Shown: positions 8,972-18,932, numbered from the stretch's first letter. The stretch: DNA of 18,932 nt from Candolleomyces eurysporus (GCA_027579435.1 JANBPK010001649.1:1-18932); one strand, 5' to 3'. The notes: generated from the sequence alone by a model not told the origin. A program made the numbers and translations.

Positions 8972-10475
8972 TGTGCGAGGACGGAGGACAATCGAGACAG
9001 TGATGAGGGGAAGCAAAGAGTGGGCGCTGAGTTCCCACAGGAGATGAACGCGAGGCGTCCGTGCGGTGGCTGCGCTTTGAGCCTGAAATGGATAGGCGCA
9101 GTCAGGCGCCTGGGTCATCCCGAGTCGAATGATAGAAGCGCCAAAACGCATCACTTGAGTCAGAGGAGCAAGAGTGGGCTTTCCGCAGGCCGTGTTATGA
9201 GTTCATTGGTGAGACAAGTGAAATGAGGTCGGAAGTTGTCTTTGACCCAACGTAGCCATTCACTCATAATTAATCGGGAACACAATGCTTGAAGTTGAGA
9301 GAAACAGAGATACTCGAGTAAAACCACCCGTGAGGGCAACCGCGCGACCGTGACAAGCCAAATAAATAGCCAGGCTGCGATGGGAGACGGATGCGCATTT
9401 CGATTGCCGTCGCCAGCCCGTTCCGAGCTTCCTGAACTAGAACGAGGCGTGGTGGATCCGCTAGGGGGAAAGTTCATAAATGATCTTTCACCATGGTCAC
9501 AAGAGAATACACGGATTGAGAGAAATTTCCTCACACCTTTCTCTCCATCTCTGTCACCCTTCCAGCTTCACTGGTCTCCGCTGTCGTTCAAAAGAGCATT
9601 TGGTGTACAAGTCGGCAGTTTCAAAGGCCGGATTGGGGTACTGGTATAATAACGATGCGGAGGAAGGAAGAATGGGATATACACTTGTAACTTTTGGCCA
9701 GGCGCCGTCTTCCACCGCGCATCCCAAGACTTGCCGATTATTGAGTGTAAACTCATTGAAACTCGATCGAAATTGAATGTCGGCAAGCTGAAAGCGACTC
9801 ACTAACTCCCGAGAGAACTGGGCCGACGCTCCGCGCAGCATAACCTCTAAGCATTTTTAGCTCGATGACATGGATCGTAACATTAGCGTGTGGTTTGATA
9901 TCTCATTCTTCAAGAGCTATGAGGAACAAAAAGAGTGGGTAATCCTTAACACGCTTGTGCCTGTCGAAGATGAAGCACAGCGGCTAGAGGTAGGACGACG
10001 TTCCGCAACTCAGAGTCGGCTGAGGAGGTGTGGAAACCGGCCGTTTGCTATTGGGGCCTTGTGCTATTACTCGGATATGACCGCGAAAGGTAGACAAGGC
10101 GTCGGCCGACAATGATCTGAGAAAAGAGTTACCGCTTTCGAACGAACGGAATTGGCACCGTGACAAAGGAAAGAACGACTTAGACACGGCCAACAGAGCG
10201 GCAACCATGGCCGGACACACCAAGGCAAGTGATGCTTTTTTCTTGGCACAAGACCTGGTGGTAATGTATCCGAGCCAAAATGCATTGGACCAGATGAATT
10301 CCACATGTTCGCTCAATGAAAAGTGAGATATTCAGTGTACGTGAATGAGTCTTTCACGCTCCGATATGTTGCAGTAGTCTGACTGTCAAAGTGTGTGCAG
10401 GATTCAGATAAGTATATCAACAACATGGGCAGCGACCTATACTGTAGAAATCACGGGAAACTAGAGCCTTGAGTC
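8972..10475. other. Long spacer between genes 3 and 4
   Basis: The first roughly 150 bases resemble the 5' flanks of the other paralogs and are probably the gene 3 promoter and 5' UTR. About 9200-9830 is one copy of a dispersed repeat. From about 9850 to 10330 I recognise no gene; a 110-codon minus-strand frame (9984-10316) has no motif. From about 10370 to 10475 the sequence aligns with the 3' flanks of gene 5 and the gene 6 relic and is probably the gene 4 3' UTR. Confidence 0.5.
9200..9830. repeat. Dispersed repeat copy A, upstream of gene 3
   Basis: This segment aligns by eye, in the same orientation, with about 16360-17070. Matched blocks include TCTCCGCTG...TTTGGTGTACA (about 9577-9610 with 16826-16855), GTTCAT...AATGATCTTTC...CCATGG (about 9472-9496 with 16678-16713) and the GCAATT/CGATTGCCGTCGC block (about 9398-9413 with 16568-16580). 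Identity is imperfect, with several indels. Neither strand gives a recognisable protein. It could be an old transposon remnant or a gene fragment carried with an NLR duplication. Confidence 0.55.
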
Positions 10476-12942
10476 TCAATCAGTAGAATCCCAGTCCAAA
10501 TCCAAATCACTGGAATCCGAGGTCATGTCCGATTCACCAGAATCCGAGTCCGAATCCATTTCACCTTCCCACTGGTCCACATCACGCTCCCACTTGTCAA
10601 CAAACTGACTGATAACGGCAGCAACGTCAGGCCTTCGAAGCTAAACATATAGCAAAATCGATGTCAGAGGCCGGCTCAAAGCAAGGAAAAGGTCACACAC
10701 CCTCAAATCGCGGGTCAGTTGAACCATACAGCCTCTCCACTTCTCAAATTGCTCATAGAAAAATGAGCGCAAACGATACAGCAGGGGCAATAAGTTGTCA
10801 ATTTTCTGCCACCCGCCGTTGTGAGTGAAGCCAACAACTTCTTCATCAATAGCACTGGGGCTGCTGCTCAAGAAAAACGGCAAGTCTTCAACGGCTTCCA
10901 TCAGACAACACCTATAAAGTAATCGGAGGGGGAGTTCGCTCCACTTGGCCGGTACTAAAACAGAAGTTAAATATAGGTCAAGGTAATTAAGAACTAGCAG
11001 ATACGTACGAGAGTCAAAGTCTAGCGGACATTCAATGATGTGCTGCATCATGCACTTTGCAAGGTGCATTACAACGCGAAATTCCGGCACGAACAAGTCT
11101 TTTGCACGACGTTCTTCCTTCAGGAAGTCGGAGAGGGATTTGTGGTATAGGCGTAGACATAAAGGACCATGATTGTCCTTTCTTAATTCCACTAGGGAAT
11201 GGAGGTCTGAAGCAATATTTTCTGCCGCCCTCGCTTTTAGACCAAGCAGCACAGAGAGGATATCAACTGGAAAGCGGAAGGGGAAGTGGAACGACGAAAA
11301 CATAAATCCAGCAACATTGATCTCGTACCCCCTGAAAAGTAACAGGAAGTCGCGTCCATGGTGGGTGTCAACAGCCTCATAAGTGTGCTTGGCAGTCAAC
11401 AATACGTTGGAATAAAGTCTATCAAGCGCTTCAAATGGTCTTGCCACTTGTCCTGCATGTGGTACCCAGGTGAGGACAACATTCAGCCTCTCCGCGGGAG
11501 AACCTGGACGCTCTGATATGTACTTGTAGACCGTTGCAACGTAGATGAACTGCCCAGATGCAGCTCGGACCAGGGTCTCGATGTCGCCCTCGCTGAACCA
11601 TTTGGAATCGCTGATGCGTAAGCCAATGTGTTCAAACCTCCTCTGTAGGTATCGATACATATCCCCAGAGGCATCGTACTTGTGACTAAGTTGTATGTGG
11701 TACGCTACCTCGCGTAGATGACCACCAGGTTCGAGCGCAGAGCGGATAGCCCATTCTGGCCTGCTGGCAATGAAAACGCGGAACGGGAGGTCGCTGTCGA
11801 GGATGCAGTGTTTAATGGCGGCCAAGAACTCTGCTTGTCGATCTTCGGCACGGCGCCGATCATCAACGTTGATTTGGGTCGTACTCGAAGTGGTGTTTGA
11901 TTCGTCATTACACTCGTCAAGGCCGTCAACGAGAATGACGTGCGGAAAGGTGTCAATATCAAGCTGCCCAGCCCTTCGGAGGCTCTCGAAGGGGCGAACA
12001 ATGAGGGCATCCATCTGGGATTGTAATGAACGGGAGAAAATGTGGCGGTCGTGCCTTACGGCGGCAGCAACAGAGCTTCGGAAGGCATTGTGTTGTAATC
12101 CCATCTGGTAGGCGATGGTAGGGACAACAAAAGAGACTGTGTTTCGAGTGGGGTCTGCTGAGGAAAAGAAGACCGCTGCGGAAAGGATATCTGATTTGGT
12201 GCAATGTTCAGCTATAGTTTGCTGCAGCGCAGATTTCCCTGCACCAGCAGCACCTGTCATGCACAGCAAGCGCTGAGGGGAATTCTGATCTTGAGCCCAG
12301 TCCATGATTTCGCCAATAACCTCTACGCGAGTGTCTTCGTCGCATTTTGGTGCGTCATATCGAGCACTTGAGTCGTGAAGAGCATTGGGTGCAATGTTCT
12401 TCAACAGAAGTTCCCAGCCTGTGGTTTTTGGTGATACATGCCCGTCTTCTCGGTGCAATTGAATGAACCTTACATACCATCTATCGACCTGTCACCCACA
12501 TTGCCACCTGCATGCACAGTAACATGGGAAGCTTCGAAATACTGTATATCCCTCATTTGAACACCGCTGGCGCCTGGAAAGAACGAGGTCGCGCCGCCGT
12601 GCGCCATGAGCGCGGCCGGGTTGGTGTAAGGTTGTTGCACTAGAAATAGTTGAGACGAATGAATAAGATCTCGAATTCTAGGGAAGTACATTGGGACCAA
12701 TCGGCAATTGCGTTCTCACTTCTAGGCTGATGGAATGGGGACTGGGATCCATGGATTTGGAGAGTTGACTTGTTCGCGGGAAGCGACAAATCAGGGACTG
12801 AGTATGGCGAAGGATGATGGGACGATGGTGGTCCGGCGGCGGCGGCGGCGGCTGTGGACGAGCTTTCAAGCTGGCCGAGGAGATTGCTGAATTGTGAGAA
12901 TACACGAGATAAGACGCTGGGCTGCTTGNATTCGGGGGGCAT
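10476..12942 (-). CDS. Gene 4: NACHT-domain NLR-like NTPase, exon 1 frameshifted, acidic C-terminal tail
   Basis: Exons by homology are 12942-12478, 12418-11009, 10954-10701 and 10640-10476 (TGA). From the conserved start (MPPExK, with an n at 12929) the frame stops after about 100 residues, because exon 1 carries a net 10-base deletion near 12675-12700 relative to gene 1. An ATG at 12691 restores phase and would give about 680 residues, keeping the pre-NACHT motif (GASGVQMRDIQYFEASHV) but losing the basic N-terminus. In that numbering Walker A GAAGAGKS is at about 127-134 and Walker B VILVDGLDE at about 232-240, followed by a 20-residue insertion as in gene 1. Exon 3 has VPAKWSELPL and NGGWQKIDNLLPLLYR. 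Exon 4 has RRPDVAAVISQFVDKW and a Ser/Asp-rich tail of about 30 residues. Intron 2 (54 bases) is open and in frame. Introns 1 and 3 are 59 and 60 bases. It may be an N-terminally truncated functional gene or an early pseudogene. Confidence 0.78.
12834..12852 (-). repeat. GCC triplet run coding poly-Ala in gene 4 exon 1
   Basis: Six consecutive GCC codons on the minus strand encode six alanines in the linker of gene 4. No other paralog has this run, so it looks like a local triplet expansion. Confidence 0.7.
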
Positions 12943-13300
12943 TGTGCAGGGATGGAGGGCAATCAAGATAGTGATGAGGGATGGAGGGAAGAAAGAAGCG
13001 GTGAGTACTGAGGTTGGGCATAAGGTGTACGTGCTGTGGCTGCATTTCAAGACCAATCAACAGAGTCAGGTGCCCGTAAGTACCTCTAATCAGCGGTCCA
13101 ACAAAGTTGATGGCCACCGAAAGACCGAAATTAAGTCCATGTATAGAGAAACGCTCAACTAGTCACTTTGATAAGGTAAACAGCTCTAAACCAACCCCTT
13201 GTCGTCGACGTGCGAGCAAAGATAGAAGCTGTTGAAGTGTACAGGATCCAGTATATCCACATGACTTACAGTGATCTGTACTGTAGAACAACGCGGTAAA
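12943..13300. other. Spacer between genes 4 and 5
   Basis: This 358-base spacer must hold the gene 4 promoter and the gene 5 3' UTR. The part next to gene 5 (about 13200-13300) aligns with the 3' flanks of gene 4 and the gene 6 relic. The part next to gene 4 aligns weakly with the other 5' flanks. No separate gene is visible. Confidence 0.5.
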
Positions 13301-15755
13301 CTAGAGCGCCCTGGACGAACCACTGGAATCCGAGCTCAAGTCCGAATCACTGGGAGTCGAGGCCATGTTCAAATCACCAAAATACGAGCCCAAATCCATT
13401 CCATTTTTTTGCTTCCGTGCACGGTCCCACTCCTTGAATTTACGGTCCCACTTGTCGACAAAGCCACTTATAACCGTTGCAACTTCAGGCGTCCGGACCT
13501 AAACAAGCAAGGAAGCGATGTCAGTCGCTGCCGCCCAACGGAGGAAGATCACTCACTTTCACGTCGTCAGTAAATTGACGGAGGCTTGTTATCCAACCTT
13601 TGAAACTCTCAGCAAGCCAACCCTTTGGCGTACACAACAGATCAAATAAGTTGTCGATTTTACGCCATCCGCCGTTCCGCGTGAAATCTGCGACTTCATC
13701 GTCAAGAGCGACGGTGGCTCTGCTCAAGAAAAACGGCAGGAGCTCGATGGCTTTTTCTAAAGAATGCTTAGGAGACTCTGGAAGGGGGAGTCCTTCCCAT
13801 TTATCTGGCACTAGAAACAGAGTGTCACAGATCAAGTCAGTAAGGCCTGACTAATATAGTTGAACTACTCACCAGATTCGAAGTCCAGCCGACAATCGGT
13901 AATGCATTGCATGGAGCACTTGGCGATGTGTGTATATACACGAGCCTCTGATACAAACAAGTCTTTTGCTCGACTTGCATCTTCTAAGAAATCGGAGAAG
14001 GATTTGTGGTACAAACGAAGACTGAAGAAATTGCCATAACGGGCATCTCCTTCGAGCACCACAAGGGAGCGGAGGTCCGAGATGAGGCTTTCTTCAGCCC
14101 TGGCCTCTAGACCGAGCCAGTGCACAGAGAAGGAACCTACTGATACACTGCGGTGGATATTGTAAATCTCATGGCCTCGCATGTTGATATGGTATGATCG
14201 GAAAAGCAACAGAAAATCGCGTCCATGGTGGCTATCGACAGCTTCGTACGCGTTCTTTGCAGCCAACAAAATGTTGGTGTAAAGGATGTCGAGAGCTTCG
14301 AATGGACGGGCTATCTGTTCCACGTGTGGCGTCCAGGTAAGGACGATCTTAAGCCTTTCAGTGGGAGACGCTCGACGCTCCGATATGTACTTGTAGATTA
14401 TGGCGACGTAGATGAACTGCCCAGACGCAGCTCGGACCAGGGTCTCAATGTCACCCTCGTTGAACCATTTGGAGTCACGGATACGTAGGCCGATTTCTTC
14501 GAATCTCCTCTGCAAGTATCGACGCATATCCGCAGAGGCGTCGTACTTGTCGCTGAGTTGTATGTGGCAAGCCATCTCGCGTAGATGGCCACCCGGTTCC
14601 AGTGCGGTACGAATAGCCCACTCCGGTCGGCTGGCGATGAAGATGCGAAAGGGGAGGTCGTCCGCAAGAAGGCACCGGCTGATGGCCCTCAACAGTTCCG
14701 CTTGACGATCCTCCCCCTTACACTCATCGAGGCCGTCGATCAAGATGGCGTAGGGAAAGCTGAATACGTTGATCCCCATGTCTCTGAGATATCCAAGGGG
14801 ATCAACAATGAGTGCGATTGTCTGAGCCTCCAGGGACTGCGCGAAGATCAAAGGTTCGTCCTCCACAGCACTCTTGATCTGTTGCTTGAGAGTTGGATTC
14901 CTGCGACCAAGCTGGTACGCAATCGTTGGAATTACCGTTTCGACGGTGTTGCGGCTGGGATCGGTGGCCGAGAAGAAGAAAGCACCTCCAAGGATATTGC
15001 ATTTATTACACTTTATTGAGGTGGTCTGCTGCAAGGCAGATTTCCCCGAACCTGCCGCCCCGGTCATGCACAGCAAGCGCTGGGGACCCTCACGATCCTC
15101 GATCCACGCCATGATCTCGCCGGTCACCTCGACGCGGGTGTCTTCATCACACTTCGGGGCATCGTATCGAGCACTGGAATTGTAGAGGGCGTTGGGGGCG
15201 GTATGCTTCAGTAGGAGTTCCCAGCCTGCCAGATCCAAAACGAAGCCCCGCCGGAGCAGCTTAGTGACATGCATGTCCATCCTCTCAGTGAAATCACATA
15301 CCATCAATCGACCTGTCGCCCGCACCACCACCCGCATTCACAAATACATTCGAAGCTTCGAAATATTGTATATCTCTTGTCTGAGTACCGCTGGCACCCG
15401 GAAAGAACGATACTGAGTTGTCATGGGCCTTGAGTTCTGTTGGACTGTCATACACCGACTGCAGTGTTGGGAATGGTTGCCGTTCATGCATCGACACCGC
15501 CGCACTTCGCGGGGAAGAGATAATTTCCTTCCCTCTTCTAGACCGACGTATTGGTGGCTGGGATCCATGGCTCTGAGGAATCGACTTGTCCACAGGAAGC
15601 GACAAATCAGGGACTGATTGTGGCGGAGGATGAGAAGACGATGACAGGCGAGCAGCAACTGTCCCAGAGCCTTCAAGTTGGTCGCGAGTCCTGCGGTTGC
15701 CGAATCGCGAAAAGACGCGAGACAAGACGCTCGGCTTCTTGGATTCGGGAGGCAT
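13301..15755 (-). CDS. Gene 5: NACHT-domain NLR-like (STAND) NTPase, intact, Ser-rich C-terminal tail
   Basis: Predicted exons are 15755-15302, 15225-13873, 13810-13557 and 13498-13301, giving 752 residues and a TAG stop. I chose the MPPESKK start although the frame stays open upstream to 16130, because homology to paralog proteins begins there. Exon 1 has LSRVFSRFGNRR, VPDLSLPVDKS and the pre-NACHT motif (GASGTQTRDIQYFEASNV, GDRSIDG). NACHT shows GAAGSGKS at about 207-214, AILIDGLDE at about 311-319 and IFIASRPEW. A Cys pair (KCNKCN) after Walker A differs from paralogs. Exon 3 has VPDKWEGLPL and NGGWRKIDNLFDLL; exon 4 has RTPEVATVISGFVDKW and a tail ending in a Ser/Asp-rich stretch (SDSDLSSDSSGSS). 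Introns are 76, 62 and 58 bases with canonical ends. The 3' UTR aligns to those of gene 4 and the sixth copy. The gene appears functional; its role in non-self sensing is inferred from the family. Confidence 0.88.
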
Positions 15756-15885
15756 TGGGCGGGAGGTAAAGAATAATTGGGATAGATGAGGGGAGGAGGG
15801 AAGCAAGGATCGGGCGTTGAGCACTGAATTCCCATCGTCATGGCAGCACGAGGTGTCCGTGCGGTGGCTGGGTTTCGAGCCCGAA

Positions 15886-15900
15886 TCGGATAGACGCCTA
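15886..15900 (-). promoter_or_regulatory. Conserved upstream box of gene 5
   Basis: This is an exact copy of the 15-base string at 3106-3120, about 131 bases upstream of the gene 5 ATG. The sequence between box and ATG also aligns with gene 1, including the block around GTGGCTG. It may be regulatory or inherited with the duplication unit. Confidence 0.35.
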
Positions 15901-16359
15901 AAGTCACTGGCGTCTGAGGCTGGGATGAGTTTGATAGCTGGCAAGCTATATTGAAGTTTATTGAAGTTGAGGGTCACTCGCTTTTGGAGACGCTGACGAG
16001 CTTCCTCCAAAAATCGCACCGAAGTTATCAGTTCCGACTCAAGTCCATCCTGCTTCATCACCCATCCTTCAATCGCTAAGTGCGCCAAATCCCACCCTCC
16101 CTGATCATGTTCCTGCTTTGCGCCCATCAAAGGAGTCCGGGTCTTCCTCCCAGAAGACTATCCCATTCTCGATCCCTGCTTCGCCCACCGTTCTATCTCA
16201 CCCTCTTGCGGCACTCGCTCTAGATCGCCCCCGCTCCATCATCCGCTTGTAACATTGTATCAAGTGGCCTCGATTGGTCAACAAAAAAGTATCCAGGGAC
16301 TCGTTATGGTAGTCTTTTTTTGACCGCAATCGGGTGGTGCTCGAGTCGTTTGATAGCGA

Positions 16360-17070
16360 AGTGTGGGTGATTTGATTGGGTCGGAGGTTGTGTTTGACAG
16401 GCAGGATTGCGATAAAAAGCCTTTCATAGTCAGGCATTCATGTTTAGCTGGGGATCCACGACGCACAAAATCGGGAGAAACAGAGGGATGTTCATCGTAA
16501 AATTGTAACCGTACAATGAGCCGACTAAATGGCCGGATGTGCGATGGGGAGAAAGATGGTATCTCCAATTGCCGTCGCATCGCAGTTTGGGTCTAGACTC
16601 GACAAAGCGGATTGGCGCGCCTTCATTCCTCCAATGTTGCTGTAAATTCGCTGGGGGCCAGGTGTTGGACGTTGCACGTTCATCAATAATCTTCCCCCCA
16701 CCCAAGTCGGCCATGGCAGGCCGAGTGGAAATGAACAACGAAGGTGCGAAGAAATATGACCCTCACCTCACAAGGATCTTCTGAACTCTTTTTTCCTCTC
16801 AGCCTTTTCAACTCAACCGATCTCCGCTGCTGTTCACGGAACACTTGGTGTACAGATCCAGGGTGGTATGGCTACGACACAGAGGAAAAGAGAAGTGGGC
16901 AGGCACCCGAGATTTGTGCTGGTCAACTACAGCGGTCTTGACTCCATAGATAACCGACGCATCGCTTGCCGTGCCGACCTTGAGGTTCAAGAAGTTTGCA
17001 ATTCGGAACTGGAGGAGTGTTGGGCTTGGTCTGGGAGTAGAAGGAGACCAGCGTCGGAGCGGATGGTCAA
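16360..17070. repeat. Dispersed repeat copy B, upstream of gene 5
   Basis: This is the partner of copy A at 9200-9830, in the same orientation and also 5' of a NACHT gene. It lies about 400 bases further from its gene than copy A does. Frames on both strands are broken relative to copy A, so I see no conserved coding signal. Confidence 0.55.
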
Positions 17071-17636
17071 CAGTCATGATCAGGCACGCACAATGTTTTG
17101 ATTGTTTTTCTCACCACGCCCTGAGCTGCGTACATATTCATACCATCTTGGCCCATCGACCTTGGAAACTTAAACACACACACACTTACGGGTTGTTAGC
17201 ATCCTCTTTCTCAACACCAACCTTCTTGAATGATGATGAATCTCAGAAGCACTCGAGCCAATTCTCTGAGTAACATTGCCAAGGGGTACTCAGATATCCA
17301 TGGGCTTGGAGGTTCTGTTTCTGAATTTCAGCCAGGCATGCCCCTACCCGGTGAGGTTCTCGTTCCTACCTATCTCTTACACCATTGCCAAACTTTCGCT
17401 TTTTCTCTCTTGCCAGACCAGCTGGTCCCCTATGCTTTCCAACACAACCCATCTCGATTCCCTATCAACCAACCCTTGTCAATTGATGCTCGGACGAGGG
17501 GATCCTGACACAATGTAGCTCAAGCCCAGTTGATAGGGTTGGAATCGTAGTCATATGTGCGCAGTGCGACACTGTCAAACATGCGCAGGTGGTCTACAGG
17601 TTTACAGCAATCCGTACTATAGAACAATGCAGCAAA

Positions 17637-18115
17637 CTAGAGCCAGTCCAAATCAGAAATTCGAGTGCAAATCCAAGTCACCAGGGTCTACTGGATTCTT
17701 AATCTACCTTCCGAGTTCATTTTTTGTACTCCTTGGCATCATGCGTCCACCTTTTTGACGAACTCGAAGATAACCGCAGCAGCCTCGGGCTTTCAAAACT
17801 GTGCGAACAGTAAAAACAGTGTCAGACGCTGCCTCAAAGGAAGGAAAGATGACTCACATTCAAGTTGAAACTAAATCGGCGCAGACCTTCTATCCAAGAA
17901 CCAAAAGTGTGATAGGAAATCTTGGCGAGCGAATGGTACAGCAGAGGGGACAAGTGATCGATTTTACCCCATCCGCCGTCCCGGGTGAAATCGACGACTT
18001 CATTATCAGGACTATTGCTGCTGCTGAAGAATTCGGATAACAAGGGGCACACCTTCCTTCCTTCGAGCGACACTTTGATGCATATCCCTATGGACCCTTA
18101 TAAAATAGGGTCCGA
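17637..18115 (-). pseudogene. Gene 6 relic: 3' end (exons 3-4) of a NACHT paralog
   Basis: Exon 3 homology reads EFFSSSNSPDNEVVDFTRDG, then GWGKIDHLSPLLYH, down to a GTGAGT donor at 17857. It matches the NGGW segment of genes 1-5. The intron runs to an acceptor at 17799-17800. Exon 4 homology follows (KPEAAAVIFEFVKK), but its second codon is TGA (17795-17793) where paralogs have CGA or similar, and one extra base near 17751 shifts the frame at the conserved KW. The vestigial tail and stop (17637-17639) and the downstream UTR align with genes 4 and 5. Upstream of about 18075 similarity becomes weak and frameshifted, and I find no NACHT exon before the window ends. This copy is truncated and inactivated. 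Confidence 0.75.
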
Positions 18116-18932
18116 CTGCTTGTTCGGTGGTAGATCTTCTGAGCAAGGTCCAACAAGAGCTTTCAAGCACTGGTTCCGTCAACGCGCAGTCCAGTCGAGA
18201 GTGTCGTAGTAGCTCGTGGATGAATTCTGTTACCATTGCGGCTGTATGACCATTATACCTTGAGCAACAACGTCGTTGCTTGTGGATGTGCAAAGACAAC
18301 GTGGAAGACACTTGCGTAAACATTGAGCACTGATCCCTGACCAATGAAATCTGCGATGAAAGCTAGTTCCTTTTGTGAAAAATGAGCTACCAGCAAGCAA
18401 GGATGGAGGTCCGAAAAAATTTAGGGTGACACTCAAGTCCCAGCCTCGCCTTCACCTAGTACCAGGTCTACCATTTTTCCGATACCGTTGCACCTAACGT
18501 ACCGGCCAACCTCCCCTCCAAGTCTAGTACCCCTTGCGTGACCCCTGCTTCACCTCTTTGTCCAATATCACCTACGTATTCGCTCTCGGAGCCGCGCAGG
18601 CCTTTATTACCCCTCTGCACAATCGTCTTGAGCGGGCCTCGTGACCAATCAACGGACAACATACGGGCAGGAGTCGTCTCGATCCCGCTGCACGGACCAA
18701 TGAAATTCGAATTTAGTCACGTTGGGAAAGGCTGGAGTGTGATAGATACCTACAGGCGGCCAGAAGTTCCTCTTGCCCGGCCATGTTTCGTGTTATTATT
18801 TGCTAAACCGCCGCTGCAGCTCGATTCTTATTGGGGATGCGATCCCGCGATAACCAGGTCAGGCAGAAGTCGATTTCGAGGCTGGCTAAGCTTCCGGTGG
18901 ACTCGAATGCCCCGGTGAAGCTCCCGCTCCAG
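18116..18932. other. End of window; no gene recognised
   Basis: A 110-codon minus-strand frame (18012-18344) partly overlaps the gene 6 relic and may contain very degraded exon 3 sequence near 18060-18115. A 126-codon plus-strand frame (18538-18918) has no motif I recognise. No Walker A or other NACHT exon 2 sequence is present, so the missing 5' part of gene 6 does not follow here. Confidence 0.45.

Larger units (their letters stand above)
15756..17636. other. Long spacer between gene 5 and the gene 6 relic
   Basis: The proximal 150 bases or so are probably the gene 5 5' UTR and promoter and align with gene 1. The minus-strand frame stays open to 16130 but is not conserved in paralogs as protein. 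About 16360-17070 is dispersed repeat copy B. From 17080 to about 17540 I recognise nothing except a short (AC)6 run at 17174-17185. About 17550-17636 aligns with the 3' flanks of genes 4 and 5. Confidence 0.5.

Noticed and set aside
9554..9841. A C2-like or other domain encoded in the dispersed repeat
   Set aside because: Some minus-strand phrases looked protein-like in copy A, but the same frame is not kept in copy B and I could not match a domain.
12675..12700. An extra intron in gene 4 exon 1 to explain the frame break
   Set aside because: The only GT...AG that would bridge it is about 20 bases long, too short for a spliceosomal intron, and no paralog has an intron there.
15756..16130. 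A 125-residue in-frame N-terminal extension of gene 5
   Set aside because: The frame is open, but the equivalent upstream regions of paralogs differ by indels that break the frame, and protein homology begins at MPPESKK. I treat it as 5' UTR.
17174..17185. (AC)6 microsatellite
   Set aside because: It is too short to be notable and is not near a gene feature.
18538..18918. A plus-strand gene near the window end
   Set aside because: The 126-codon frame is Pro-rich, with no recognisable domain, no supporting intron structure and no paralog in the window.
1..18932. CRISPR arrays, tRNA, rRNA or bacterial operon signals
   Set aside because: No regularly spaced repeats, tRNA cloverleaf or rRNA-like sequence was seen, and the spliced genes mark the DNA as eukaryotic.

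Overview
The window is fungal nuclear DNA, most likely from an agaricomycete (Basidiomycota). The evidence is short GT-AG introns of 54-76 bases, long split minus-strand reading frames, and NACHT proteins with the pre-NACHT segment (ASG...FEAS...GG..GD) that I associate with agaricomycete NLR-like (STAND) proteins. No species can be named from the sequence alone. One ambiguous base (n at 12929) shows that the assembly is imperfect.

The main content is a head-to-tail tandem array of five paralogous NACHT NTPase genes, all on the minus strand, with a decayed sixth copy. In plus-strand order they are gene 1 (534-2977), gene 2 (3300-5641), gene 3 (6679-8971), gene 4 (10476-12942), gene 5 (13301-15755) and a 3' relic (about 17637-18115). 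I reconstructed the same four-exon structure for each of the five. Exon 1 encodes a basic Ser/Arg-rich N-terminus and the pre-NACHT motif. Exon 2 encodes the NACHT ATPase and the helical region after it. Exon 3 carries an NGGW motif. Exon 4 carries a PEVAxVI...KW helix and a variable tail. The introns have phases 1, 1 and 0 at equivalent positions in all copies. The intact products are about 720-752 residues and show no WD40, ankyrin or TPR array after the NACHT region.

Genes 1, 2 and 5 read cleanly. Gene 3 has a one-base homopolymer frameshift in exon 3. Gene 4 has a net 10-base deletion in exon 1 that breaks the frame from the first ATG, although an ATG at 12691 could still produce a NACHT protein. 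The sixth copy keeps exons 3 and 4 only, with a nonsense codon and a frameshift.

The spacers hold other structure. Between genes 2 and 3, in the presumed gene 2 promoter, is a 726-base element (5811-6536) with terminal inverted repeats, flanking CAAAGG direct repeats and mirrored subterminal repeats; it looks like a non-autonomous DNA transposon. Upstream of genes 3 and 5 are two copies of an unrecognised repeat of about 600-700 bases. A short box about 120-130 bases upstream of the ATG is shared by genes 1, 3 and 5. The first 533 bases and the last 800 hold nothing I can assign.

By family, these genes are likely intracellular NTP-driven sensors in fungal non-self recognition, immunity or programmed cell death. 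The tandem array, mosaic relationships between copies and mixture of intact and broken copies fit rapid birth-and-death evolution. The function is inferred from family membership and is not shown by the sequence.
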